Below are positions 6,779 to 12,311 of a DNA stretch of 12,311 bases, one piece after another. Made by a program: the position numbers and the translations under genes. The notes beneath the pieces were generated by a model, which was not told the origin of the DNA, ran no database searches, and saw nothing but the letters and a program-made list of their open reading frames with translations. Every line of letters starts with the position of its first letter. Positions within the stretch are counted from its first letter, which is position 1. The DNA is from Verrucomicrobiota bacterium. GTDB lineage: Bacteria; Verrucomicrobiota; Verrucomicrobiia; Limisphaerales; UBA9464. The stretch is from contig JAPLUH010000443.1 in the NCBI GenBank assembly GCA_026397675.1, positions 1 to 12,311 on the forward strand, in the 5' to 3' direction.

Positions 6779-7525
6779 CTATTGGGGCGGAGTTCCGAGT
6801 TCCTGGATGGATCGGCCCATCCGCTCATCGGCCACCTGGAGGGCGCGCTGGTTGGCTTCGAAATGACGCATAGCCAAGAGCATGTTGCCCATTTCCTGGA
6901 CTGAAGAGGTGTTGGCTCCCTCCAAGAATCCCGTTTGCACGGTGGTTCCGGTTGCCGGAGTTGTTTTCAAATTCGCGGGAAGACGGTAGTAGCTCCCGCT
7001 GAGATGCTGGAGTTGGGCTGGGTCCGCCACTTCAACCAGTTGAACTTGTCCCCGAACGACTCCGCCTTGGGAAATTTCACCGCGGGGCCCAAACGACACC
7101 GCTCCCGCTTGAGGATCGACGCGGACGGGGCCGGTGTCTCCGAGGACCGGATAACCTTCCTTCGTCATGAGGGCTCCTTGTCGGTCGACATGGAACTGAC
7201 CATCTCGAGTGAAGGCGCGCCCGCCGCCCGGAGCCTGAACCGCGAAGAACCCAGGTCCCTCCAAGCCTAGATCAGTCAAGGAGCCTGTGGGTTGAAGAGC
7301 TCCTTGGTTCCGATTCAGCCCAGTCCGTAACATGGGATAGGCGCTGGCAGACTGAGAGTTGGAGGTCGTGGGACTCGGTGAACCGGGGATGCGGAACTCT
7401 TCAAAACCACCGACCTGAGCGCGATACCCTGGAGAGGATTGCCCAGAAAGGTTTTGCGCTACCAAATCATGCCATTGCATGTTGGCCGTCATGGCCGCTG
7501 CTGCTTGATGGAGCGCGATGTTCAT
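6779..7525 (-). CDS. flgF: Flagellar proximal rod protein (FlgF)
   Basis: FlgF is a rod protein located below FlgG. The 248-residue product has the flagellar rod/hook layout. An N-terminal helix is followed by a degenerate rod motif NLSGQSSPGYRAQ (25-37) in place of the usual NLANVSTTGFR. Next come GPGFFAVQAPGGGRAFTRDG and HVDRQGALMTKEGYPVLG in the middle, and a C-terminal helix SVQEMGNMLLAMRHFEANQR then ALQVADE. Length, place directly before flgG and the short Pro-rich approach to the central domain favour FlgF over a second FlgG. ATG 7525 places the NL-x-x motif at residue 25, as expected for the family, so this start is well supported. It is the first gene of the minus-strand operon and sits just downstream of a sigma-54-like promoter. 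Confidence 0.9.
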   Translation of the reverse strand: MNIALHQAAAAMTANMQWHDLVAQNLSGQSSPGYRAQVGGFEEFRIPGSPSPTTSNSQSASAYPMLRTGLNRNQGALQPTGSLTDLGLEGPGFFAVQAPGGGRAFTRDGQFHVDRQGALMTKEGYPVLGDTGPVRVDPQAGAVSFGPRGEISQGGVVRGQVQLVEVADPAQLQHLSGSYYRLPANLKTTPATGTTVQTGFLEGANTSSVQEMGNMLLAMRHFEANQRALQVADERMGRSIQELGTPPQ

Positions 7526-7538
7526 CCCGAGCTATCGC

Positions 7539-7554
7539 AGCACTCAGTGTGCCA
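7539..7554 (-). promoter_or_regulatory. Candidate sigma-54 (-24/-12) promoter for flgF operon
   Basis: Read on the minus strand, TGGCACACTGAGTGCT matches the sigma-54 consensus TGGCAC-N5-TTGCW with a perfect -24 box and one mismatch in the -12 box. The invariant GG (7553-7552) and GC (7541-7540) are separated by the required 10 bases. The predicted start of transcription is about 7528, only a few bases before flgF ATG 7525, so the mRNA would be almost leaderless. Sigma-54 control of rod and ring genes is known in other flagellar systems; here it is predicted from sequence alone. Confidence 0.68.
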
Positions 7555-7569
7555 TCACTACAGCGGCGA

Positions 7570-7587
7570 TTGGCATGTAAGGTGCTG
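7570..7587 (+). promoter_or_regulatory. Candidate sigma-54 (-24/-12) promoter for the plus-strand TPR operon
   Basis: TTGGCATGTAAGGTGCTG contains GG (7572-7573) and GC (7584-7585) with exactly 10 bases between them, and matches the -24/-12 consensus except for T in place of the C of GGCAC and G in place of the first T of TTGC. It would start transcription near 7597 and leave a leader of about 43 bases before ATG 7640. Its -24 box faces the -24 box of the flgF promoter, with about 15 bp between the two sites. Confidence 0.58.
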
Positions 7588-7605
7588 CGTTTTGCCGGGG
7601 CAGAA

Positions 7606-7621
7606 TTTAGATCCGTCTAAA
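7606..7621. promoter_or_regulatory. Inverted repeat, possible operator or activator site
   Basis: TTTAGA-TCCG-TCTAAA is a perfect inverted repeat with 6-bp arms around a 4-bp centre. It lies in the leader of the plus-strand operon (about +17 of the predicted start) and about 85 bp upstream of the predicted flgF start, a typical distance for a sigma-54 activator site. With only one copy, a regulator-binding role is conjecture. Confidence 0.4.
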
Positions 7622-7639
7622 GTTGGTGCTCTTACAACC

Positions 7640-9442
7640 ATGATTACCAATCCTCAGGAAATGGGTCGCCAGATGCTGGCTGAAGACTCGGGCGCTGTGC
7701 CGCCGGGTGCCACTGAACCCACGGGGGCTCAGTCCAAGCGCTGGGTTGACCAAGCCGAGGCGAAGGCGGCTTCCGGAGATCGTTTGGGGGCAATCCAAGA
7801 TTTGGAGCAGGCGTTGACCGTGGAACCCAACTCCTTGTTCGTGCTGCGAACTTTGGGAAGCCTGCTCATGGATGAGGAAAAGCATTGGGAGGCCAAACAG
7901 CGGTTCCAGCAGTTACTGGATCAGCAGCCTGAATACCTCGAAGGACGCATTCTTTCAGCCATTGCCAGTCTGAAGATGGGGCGGCTGGATGAATTTCAGT
8001 CAGAAACTGAGAAGGTGTTGGCAATTGATCCCCAGCAACCCGATGCACTGCGCTGGCGAGCTCGGGTGGCCTTTGACAACCAACTTTACTCCGAGGCTGG
8101 ACAGTTTTACATCCGGTTGGTCGATGCGGGTCACGCGGATGCTGATTTGCTGACCGCTCTGGGGGTTTGCCTGGCGCAAGGTGGGCAATGGAACATTGCG
8201 GCAGAGACCTTTGCCCGGGTCCAGGTGGTTCACGGGGGAGGGGAAGTGGCACGTGAAAATCTCGGTGTCGCTCGCCAACGCATGGGACGCCGCGGAGGGG
8301 CTGATGACCTGACGGCACTGCTCGCCGAGGCAGATTCGGATTATAAATCAGGTCATCCGAGTCTCGCCTGTTGGGCTTGGATTGAGGTCCTCCGTGTTCG
8401 TCCGCGGGATGATTCTCTGAGGCGTTCTCTGGTTTCGGTCTTATTGGAACAGCGGTGGACCAAGATGGCTCGGCCGCATTTAGAGGAACTCTTCCGATCT
8501 AACCCGTGGGATCCATCGATCGGGACTTGGTTGGCGTTGGTGCTCTTCGAATCGGGGGACAAGCGGGGTGCAGCCAGTGCGCTGGAAGGGGTTTTCGCAC
8601 TCGATCCAGGTTTCGACGAAGCGCGTCGCTTGGAGGCTGATTTTTCTTTGAGAGAGGGACGGTATGAGGAGGGGCGTTGGTTGATCCAGCGCTTGCTCGA
8701 CCGAAACCCGGGCGACTTCAGCCTGCTGCTTTCTCGGGGCATTTGCGCCTTTCATCTGGGCCGTTGGGATGATGCGGTGACCAGCCTGGAAGCGGCTGCG
8801 GCGCTGCAGCCCGATAATGCCCAATTGAAGCAGAATTTGTCTGTGGCCCGAGAGCAGCAACGGGCAGCGGCCATGGCTCAGGTCGATTCGCATGTCCGCT
8901 CAGAGTTGGACCGCGCGGGTGAACTTCAGGCGCGTGGACAGATCCGGGAGGCATTGGGTCGCTTGGAGGCGTTGGCGGCACTGCGGCCCGAGTGGTCGGA
9001 GATCTGGGATTCGATCGGTTCTCTCCGGTATCTCAGCGGCGATGCTTTAGGAGGCACTCGCGACCTGTCCCATGCCGTCCGTTTGGCCCCTGGATTGCCT
9101 GATACCCAGGTGCGATTGGCGATGGCTTATCGTGATTGTCACCGAGAATCCGAGGCGTTAGCCGTGCTGGAGCAGGTGGTCGCGGAGCATCCAGAACATG
9201 CAGCCGGATGGCGTTTGAAGGGGGACTTGCAGCTGGAATCCTCGCCCGAGGAGGCACGGATGAGCTATGCGTCGTCGCTGAGAAGCAATGGCTGGCTACC
9301 TGACGACCTCATTCGGTTAGCTTTGGCCAGTTTGCAGAGCGGAAAGCCCAATGATGCCCGCGCGATCTTTCAAACGATTCTGGCTATCCAACCGGGTCAT
9401 CCGACGGCGATTAAAGGTCTCGAACGGACCCCAGTTTCCTGA
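7640..9442 (+). CDS. Large cytoplasmic TPR-repeat protein, unknown function
   Basis: This 600-residue protein (from ATG 7640) consists of tandem tetratricopeptide-like helical hairpins from about residue 35 to 590. Recognisable units include AIQDLEQALTVEPNS (51-65), AKQRFQQLLDQQPEYLEG (85-102), AASALEGVFALDPGFDEA (311-328), AVTSLEAAAALQPDNAQL (379-396) and ARAIFQTILAIQPGHPTA (573-590). No catalytic domain, signal peptide or membrane segment is seen, so it is probably a cytoplasmic scaffold or adaptor. The open frame extends upstream to 7439, but that part runs across flgF and the promoter region and reads unlike the rest; ATG 7640 fits the predicted promoter. ATG codons at 7661 and 7673 remain possible. 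It heads a compact operon divergent from flgF, suggesting co-regulation with the flagellum. TPR repeats do not reveal the partner. Confidence 0.85.
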   Translation: MITNPQEMGRQMLAEDSGAVPPGATEPTGAQSKRWVDQAEAKAASGDRLGAIQDLEQALTVEPNSLFVLRTLGSLLMDEEKHWEAKQRFQQLLDQQPEYLEGRILSAIASLKMGRLDEFQSETEKVLAIDPQQPDALRWRARVAFDNQLYSEAGQFYIRLVDAGHADADLLTALGVCLAQGGQWNIAAETFARVQVVHGGGEVARENLGVARQRMGRRGGADDLTALLAEADSDYKSGHPSLACWAWIEVLRVRPRDDSLRRSLVSVLLEQRWTKMARPHLEELFRSNPWDPSIGTWLALVLFESGDKRGAASALEGVFALDPGFDEARRLEADFSLREGRYEEGRWLIQRLLDRNPGDFSLLLSRGICAFHLGRWDDAVTSLEAAAALQPDNAQLKQNLSVAREQQRAAAMAQVDSHVRSELDRAGELQARGQIREALGRLEALAALRPEWSEIWDSIGSLRYLSGDALGGTRDLSHAVRLAPGLPDTQVRLAMAYRDCHRESEALAVLEQVVAEHPEHAAGWRLKGDLQLESSPEEARMSYASSLRSNGWLPDDLIRLALASLQSGKPNDARAIFQTILAIQPGHPTAIKGLERTPVS

Positions 9443-9444
9443 TC

Positions 9445-10206
9445 ATGGCGTCATCCTCCGAAGAAATTAACCCCTTGGAGAAGCTTCGGGCCTTGCGCAC
9501 CGAGGTGATTGATCGTGAGCGGACCCGCATGCGCGGGCTGCTGGATGAGGTGCCGACTTCGGAGCAAGAGGCCGCTGGGGAAACTACGGTTGCCGAACCC
9601 AATAGCCCCACGGCGGAGGACTCGGACGTTGCTTCCGAGCGGAAACCTAAAAAAGGTAAAGCAGCTCGGCGTTCGGCGTCGCTCGAGGGCGAAGAGCTCA
9701 AGATTCGTCTGGGCACCGAGCTTCGGCGACTGGTTGCTTTACAATGCCATGCGGATGGCTGGTCGGTGAATGACTTGGTTTCATCGGTGCTTCGGTCGGC
9801 ATTGTCGGCTCGTTCACCGTCCATCTGGCATGGCGGTACTGCCTTAGCAACGTCCAACGTCTGCCGCTTTTGGCATCGTCACCCCATGGACACAGCCTTG
9901 AGGCTCACCTCCGATAAAGGGGTGTTCCTAATTACCACCAATCCGGCGAGCCCCTTGTTCAAGCATTGGAAGGAGCACTACACTCTTTTGGGAATGCCGG
10001 ATTGTGACCGGATGGCTCGCCAGATGCGCCTGATCCAACTTCAGGAGTGGGTTCAATCGGTGGATGATTTTGATGTTGATGACTGGCGCAAGCCTCTCTC
10101 AGAGGAGGATTACCTGGTCACTCGAGCGGTGGTCTCTCAGCAGGATGTTCCAACCGATACGGCCTCGCGGGATGACGAAACCAACAATCCTTCAAGCACC
10201 CAATGA
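9445..10206 (+). CDS. Hypothetical protein with ribbon-helix-helix-like segment
   Basis: The 253-residue protein is not recognised as a named family. Residues 1-80 look disordered and charged, ending in a Lys/Arg-rich stretch (RKPKKGKAARR, 66-76). Residues 84-121 (ELKIRLGTELRRLVALQCHA, then DGWSVNDLVSSVLRSALS) show the strand-helix-helix pattern of ribbon-helix-helix DNA-binding proteins: an alternating strand, a helix, a Gly turn followed by Ser, and a second helix. A Trp/His-rich globular segment follows (127-228), then a polar acidic tail. No signal peptide is visible, so it is likely cytoplasmic. It begins 2 bp after the TPR gene stop and its own stop overlaps the next start in an ATGA junction, so it belongs to the same operon. 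A transcriptional regulator role is inference from a weak pattern; a structural adaptor is an equal alternative. Confidence 0.8.
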   Translation: MASSSEEINPLEKLRALRTEVIDRERTRMRGLLDEVPTSEQEAAGETTVAEPNSPTAEDSDVASERKPKKGKAARRSASLEGEELKIRLGTELRRLVALQCHADGWSVNDLVSSVLRSALSARSPSIWHGGTALATSNVCRFWHRHPMDTALRLTSDKGVFLITTNPASPLFKHWKEHYTLLGMPDCDRMARQMRLIQLQEWVQSVDDFDVDDWRKPLSEEDYLVTRAVVSQQDVPTDTASRDDETNNPSSTQ

Positions 10207-10769
10207 AGACTCTGATTTCCCCACTGCCAACGGCCTCCTTCATGAAAGTCCTCACTCTTCCGGTTGCCCTTGCATCCGTCGTCGTGCTTCTGGCCCTCAG
10301 CACGGAGGGTGCTGAGCCAGCAGGATACCTGAGTCGCGTGGAGCGAGATCTTGGGAAGATTCGAGTGGAGATTCCACCTAAGCCGCCCGTTCCGCCATTG
10401 GCACCGCTCCCGCAGACCTATATTCCTGAGCCTCAGTTCACGGCGGAGTTTTTGTCTGAATTGAAGACAAGCTCAGCCATGCATCGGACTAATTTCACCG
10501 TTCGGGCGGACACCAGTGAATCGAGCTATCTCCAGATGCCCCCCTCCGTCGCATCTCCCGTAGATCCTGTCCCGGCCGGCGTCGGTGACGACCCGGAAAA
10601 ATCGAGGCAGTTGCTCCGGTATTTTTTCACTCAACTGAATTTGACCAACGGTCCGGCGGGAATGACAGGCACTTCAGGAGTGCCCATGAATATCGTTCTG
10701 CCGTTGCGGGTGTCCTCCGGGGAATCCTCGGCGCGGGGCACAGGAAGGGCTACCTATGAATTGCGTTGA
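10203..10769 (+). CDS. Small exported or membrane-anchored proline-rich protein, unknown function
   Basis: The 188-residue product has a hydrophobic N-terminal segment (about residues 15-33, VLTLPVALASVVVLLALS) followed by TEGAEP. This can be a Sec signal peptide cut after Ala38 or an uncleaved anchor. Starting instead at Met14 (ATG 10242) would give a more typical signal peptide with a single Lys before the core. A proline-rich stretch follows (IPPKPPVPPLAPLPQ, 57-71), then a low-complexity region rich in Ser and Pro, and a short helical segment, SRQLLRYFFTQLNLTNG (134-150). No known domain is recognised. It overlaps the upstream gene by 4 bp (ATGA) and the downstream gene by 14 bp, which argues for tight co-expression with the exported TPR protein. 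An envelope or periplasmic role is inferred from the N-terminus. Confidence 0.78.
   Translation: MKTLISPLPTASFMKVLTLPVALASVVVLLALSTEGAEPAGYLSRVERDLGKIRVEIPPKPPVPPLAPLPQTYIPEPQFTAEFLSELKTSSAMHRTNFTVRADTSESSYLQMPPSVASPVDPVPAGVGDDPEKSRQLLRYFFTQLNLTNGPAGMTGTSGVPMNIVLPLRVSSGESSARGTGRATYELR
10742..10748 (+). promoter_or_regulatory. Ribosome binding site for the exported TPR gene
   Basis: AGGAAGG lies 7 bases before ATG 10756, inside the end of the preceding gene. It decides the start of the exported TPR protein in favour of 10756, which also keeps the signal peptide. Confidence 0.65.
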
Positions 10770-12072
10770 ACGATTTCTGGCGGCGACTCTCTTCGGAATG
10801 GTGGCCTTAGCGGACTCCCCAACTCCAGCCGGAGGGGTGGATCATCCGAAGGCGGCAGCTGTGGCCGTGGAGTATGGGCTGGATCCCCGGTTGGGCGCGT
10901 TGCCTACCGAGAATCTGCAGTTTAAGACCAACACGAACTACTTGTTGGACCAAAACAAGGCGGCCGAATCGCGTTTCCAAAAACTGCGAGGAATGGGCCC
11001 GCGCACCAACTATTTGGAGGAATTTAGTCGGACGGTCGAAGCGGTGTTGAATTCCGATGCCTCGGAACGCATCAAGGAAGACACTCGCAAATTGACTCTT
11101 CTCGAGTTGGCCCATCAGCGCGAATTGGCAGCTGAAAAGGACCAAGCTGGCGGTCACCTGGAACGGGCTCTGCAGCTGTTGGCTGAATACGTCGAGCGGT
11201 ATTCCCGAGACGCGGCGGTGCCAGAAGTCTTATTGCGACAAGGGTATTTGTTGCGGCGGCTCGACCTGAAGGAAGAGGCGATTGAAAAATTTTACCTCGT
11301 GTTGCGTTCGGTACCGAGGATTGACGGTCGCAATATCGCCTACTCGAGGCGTCTAGTGATGATGGCTCAGTCAGCCATCGCGGACACGTGTGCTGATCTC
11401 GGGCGCCATGCTGAAGCGGCCGATCTCTATGGGCGAATGCTTCAAACCAAGTCGGAAGAACTCGAAGTCGAGACCGTTCGGATTAAGCAATTGCGCTCGC
11501 TGCGAGAATCGGCTGCTGACGGTATCTTGGAGCGGCAGGCAATGGGGTTTCTCGATGATTTTCCTGACTCCGATTACATTCCCGAGGCTCGATACTTTTT
11601 GGCTCATTCCTTGAAACAGCAGAAGAAGCGTGACGCTGCTTTGGAGCAGTTTCAACTCTTGTTGGAGGCGGTCGAGTTGGCCCCACCCGATCGATTGACG
11701 CGATGGATGCCGTGGAAACTCCGCGTCGGAAACGAGTTGGCCAATCAGTTCTACTTGGAGGGCGATTACCTTTCTTCGGTGTCTCTGTATCGGGCACTGG
11801 CACGGTCCAATGCAGATGGTCAAACTCGGCAGGCGTTCCAGTATCAAGTGGGTTTGTGTGAAGAGCGATTGGGCCAAGTCGAGGAAGCGATCAAGACTTA
11901 CCAGCAGATCGTGGATGCCCCGATCACCCCGTCTGTTGGTTCCAACACCAATACCACTGCCAACGCGGTTCCGGTTCAAATCCTGCGGAACATGGCCACG
12001 CTGCGGATGTCGGTGCTGAAGACTGCCTCCCGGAAGGACCCGCTGCCTCGGATTCCTGCAGCCCAGCCGTGA
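10756..12072 (+). CDS. Exported TPR-repeat protein, unknown function
   Basis: The 438-residue protein starts with a short hydrophobic segment (MNCVERFLAATLFGMVALAD) that looks like a signal peptide cut near residue 19-20, so it is probably periplasmic. The rest is helical with TPR-like hairpins: about 134-185 (ALQLLAEYVERYSRDAAVPE and KEEAIEKFYLVLRSVP), 205-230, 275-308 (YFLAHSLKQQKKRDAALEQF), and 327-388 (GLCEERLGQVEEAIKTYQQI). The pattern resembles outer-membrane or cell-envelope TPR proteins of the YbgF/CpoB and BamD type, though neither family can be assigned. The C-terminus is Pro-rich. Its start overlaps the previous gene by 14 bp and is supported by an AGGAAGG ribosome binding site 7 bp before ATG 10756. 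Beside flagellar ring genes, it could be a scaffold comparable in architecture to periplasmic TPR motor proteins such as PflA/PflB, but this is inference. Confidence 0.85.
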   Translation: MNCVERFLAATLFGMVALADSPTPAGGVDHPKAAAVAVEYGLDPRLGALPTENLQFKTNTNYLLDQNKAAESRFQKLRGMGPRTNYLEEFSRTVEAVLNSDASERIKEDTRKLTLLELAHQRELAAEKDQAGGHLERALQLLAEYVERYSRDAAVPEVLLRQGYLLRRLDLKEEAIEKFYLVLRSVPRIDGRNIAYSRRLVMMAQSAIADTCADLGRHAEAADLYGRMLQTKSEELEVETVRIKQLRSLRESAADGILERQAMGFLDDFPDSDYIPEARYFLAHSLKQQKKRDAALEQFQLLLEAVELAPPDRLTRWMPWKLRVGNELANQFYLEGDYLSSVSLYRALARSNADGQTRQAFQYQVGLCEERLGQVEEAIKTYQQIVDAPITPSVGSNTNTTANAVPVQILRNMATLRMSVLKTASRKDPLPRIPAAQP

Positions 12073-12311
12073 AACAGACCATGTCTGCCGCTTTTGAGAC
12101 CTCGCTGGCTGCCTATCATCAAGTATGCCTCCAATTGGCTGACTTGTCCGAGGAAGAGGGGCGCGCCTTAGAGTCCGGAGTCAAGCCACCGATGGTGGAG
12201 ATCACACGCCGCCGCCGTGAGTTGCTCCGTGAACTGGCCCGCACTCAGTCAGCCGTCAAGGCAGCCTCCCCCGTTCCATTTCCAGATCGACTGCGTCCCG
12301 CTCTGCAGGCC
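12069..12311 (+). CDS. Small helical protein, N-terminal part (runs off window)
   Basis: An open frame of 81 codons continues to the right edge without stop. It can start with GTG at 12069, overlapping the stop of the exported TPR gene in a GTGA junction, or with ATG 12081 four codons later. The visible sequence is polar and helical (FETSLAAYHQVCLQLADLSE, then EEGRALESG), with a basic RRRRELLREL helix at residues 47-56. There is no signal peptide. Length is unknown. The size and helical character resemble small cytoplasmic chaperones of flagellar clusters (FliT or FlgN type), but nothing specific identifies it. The 4-bp overlap matches the spacing style of the rest of this operon, which supports it as a real gene. 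Confidence 0.65.
   Translation, partial: MKQTMSAAFETSLAAYHQVCLQLADLSEEEGRALESGVKPPMVEITRRRRELLRELARTQSAVKAASPVPFPDRLRPALQA

Noticed and set aside
7439..7639. Upstream extension of the large TPR gene by 67 codons
   Set aside because: It overlaps the flgF coding region and both predicted promoters, has Cys/His-rich composition unlike the TPR protein, and ATG 7640 gives a complete repeat protein.

Overview
The window carries two divergent gene blocks that meet at a 114-bp intergenic region (7526-7639). The left block, on the minus strand from 7525 to the left edge, is a flagellar rod, ring and hook-junction operon in the order flgF-flgG-flgA-flgH-flgI-flgJ(rod-binding domain only)-flgN-flgK. 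It continues into a coiled-coil protein of unknown function and a metallo-beta-lactamase-fold hydrolase that runs off the window. The right block, on the plus strand from 7640 to the right edge, holds five tightly packed genes that I cannot assign to a named pathway: a cytoplasmic TPR protein, a protein with a ribbon-helix-helix-like segment, a small exported proline-rich protein, an exported TPR protein, and the start of a small helical protein.

The presence of P-ring (FlgI) and L-ring (FlgH) genes implies a Gram-negative cell with an outer membrane. The flgF-G-A-H-I-J-N-K order resembles the non-enterobacterial arrangement seen in several delta-proteobacteria-like and PVC-type genomes. The divergent protein sequences, GC content in the mid-to-high 50s by eye, scarcity of Shine-Dalgarno motifs and unfamiliar TPR operon make Verrucomicrobiota (or the PVC group generally) my best guess. 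That assignment is inference and was not checked against a database.

Region by region: 1-545 is a partial MBL-fold hydrolase and 591-1187 a coiled-coil protein. FlgK, the FlgN-type chaperone and the FlgJ rod-binding protein occupy 1235-3492. FlgI, FlgH and FlgA occupy 3505-5962, with a 29-bp flgA/flgH overlap built on a GTT triplet repeat. FlgG and FlgF occupy 5962-7525. The divergent regulatory region at 7526-7639 contains two back-to-back sigma-54-like (-24/-12) promoters and a 6-bp-arm inverted repeat. The plus-strand operon fills 7640-12311. No gap exceeds about 115 bp, and there are no RNA genes, mobile elements or CRISPR arrays.

Functionally, FlgF and FlgG make the rod, FlgA helps FlgI form the P-ring, FlgH forms the L-ring and FlgJ caps the rod. 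FlgN is the probable chaperone for FlgK, the first hook-filament junction protein. The plus-strand operon shares its control region with these genes and encodes two predicted envelope proteins. It is therefore a candidate set of flagellar accessory or regulatory factors not described in standard flagellar models. That link rests on gene context only.
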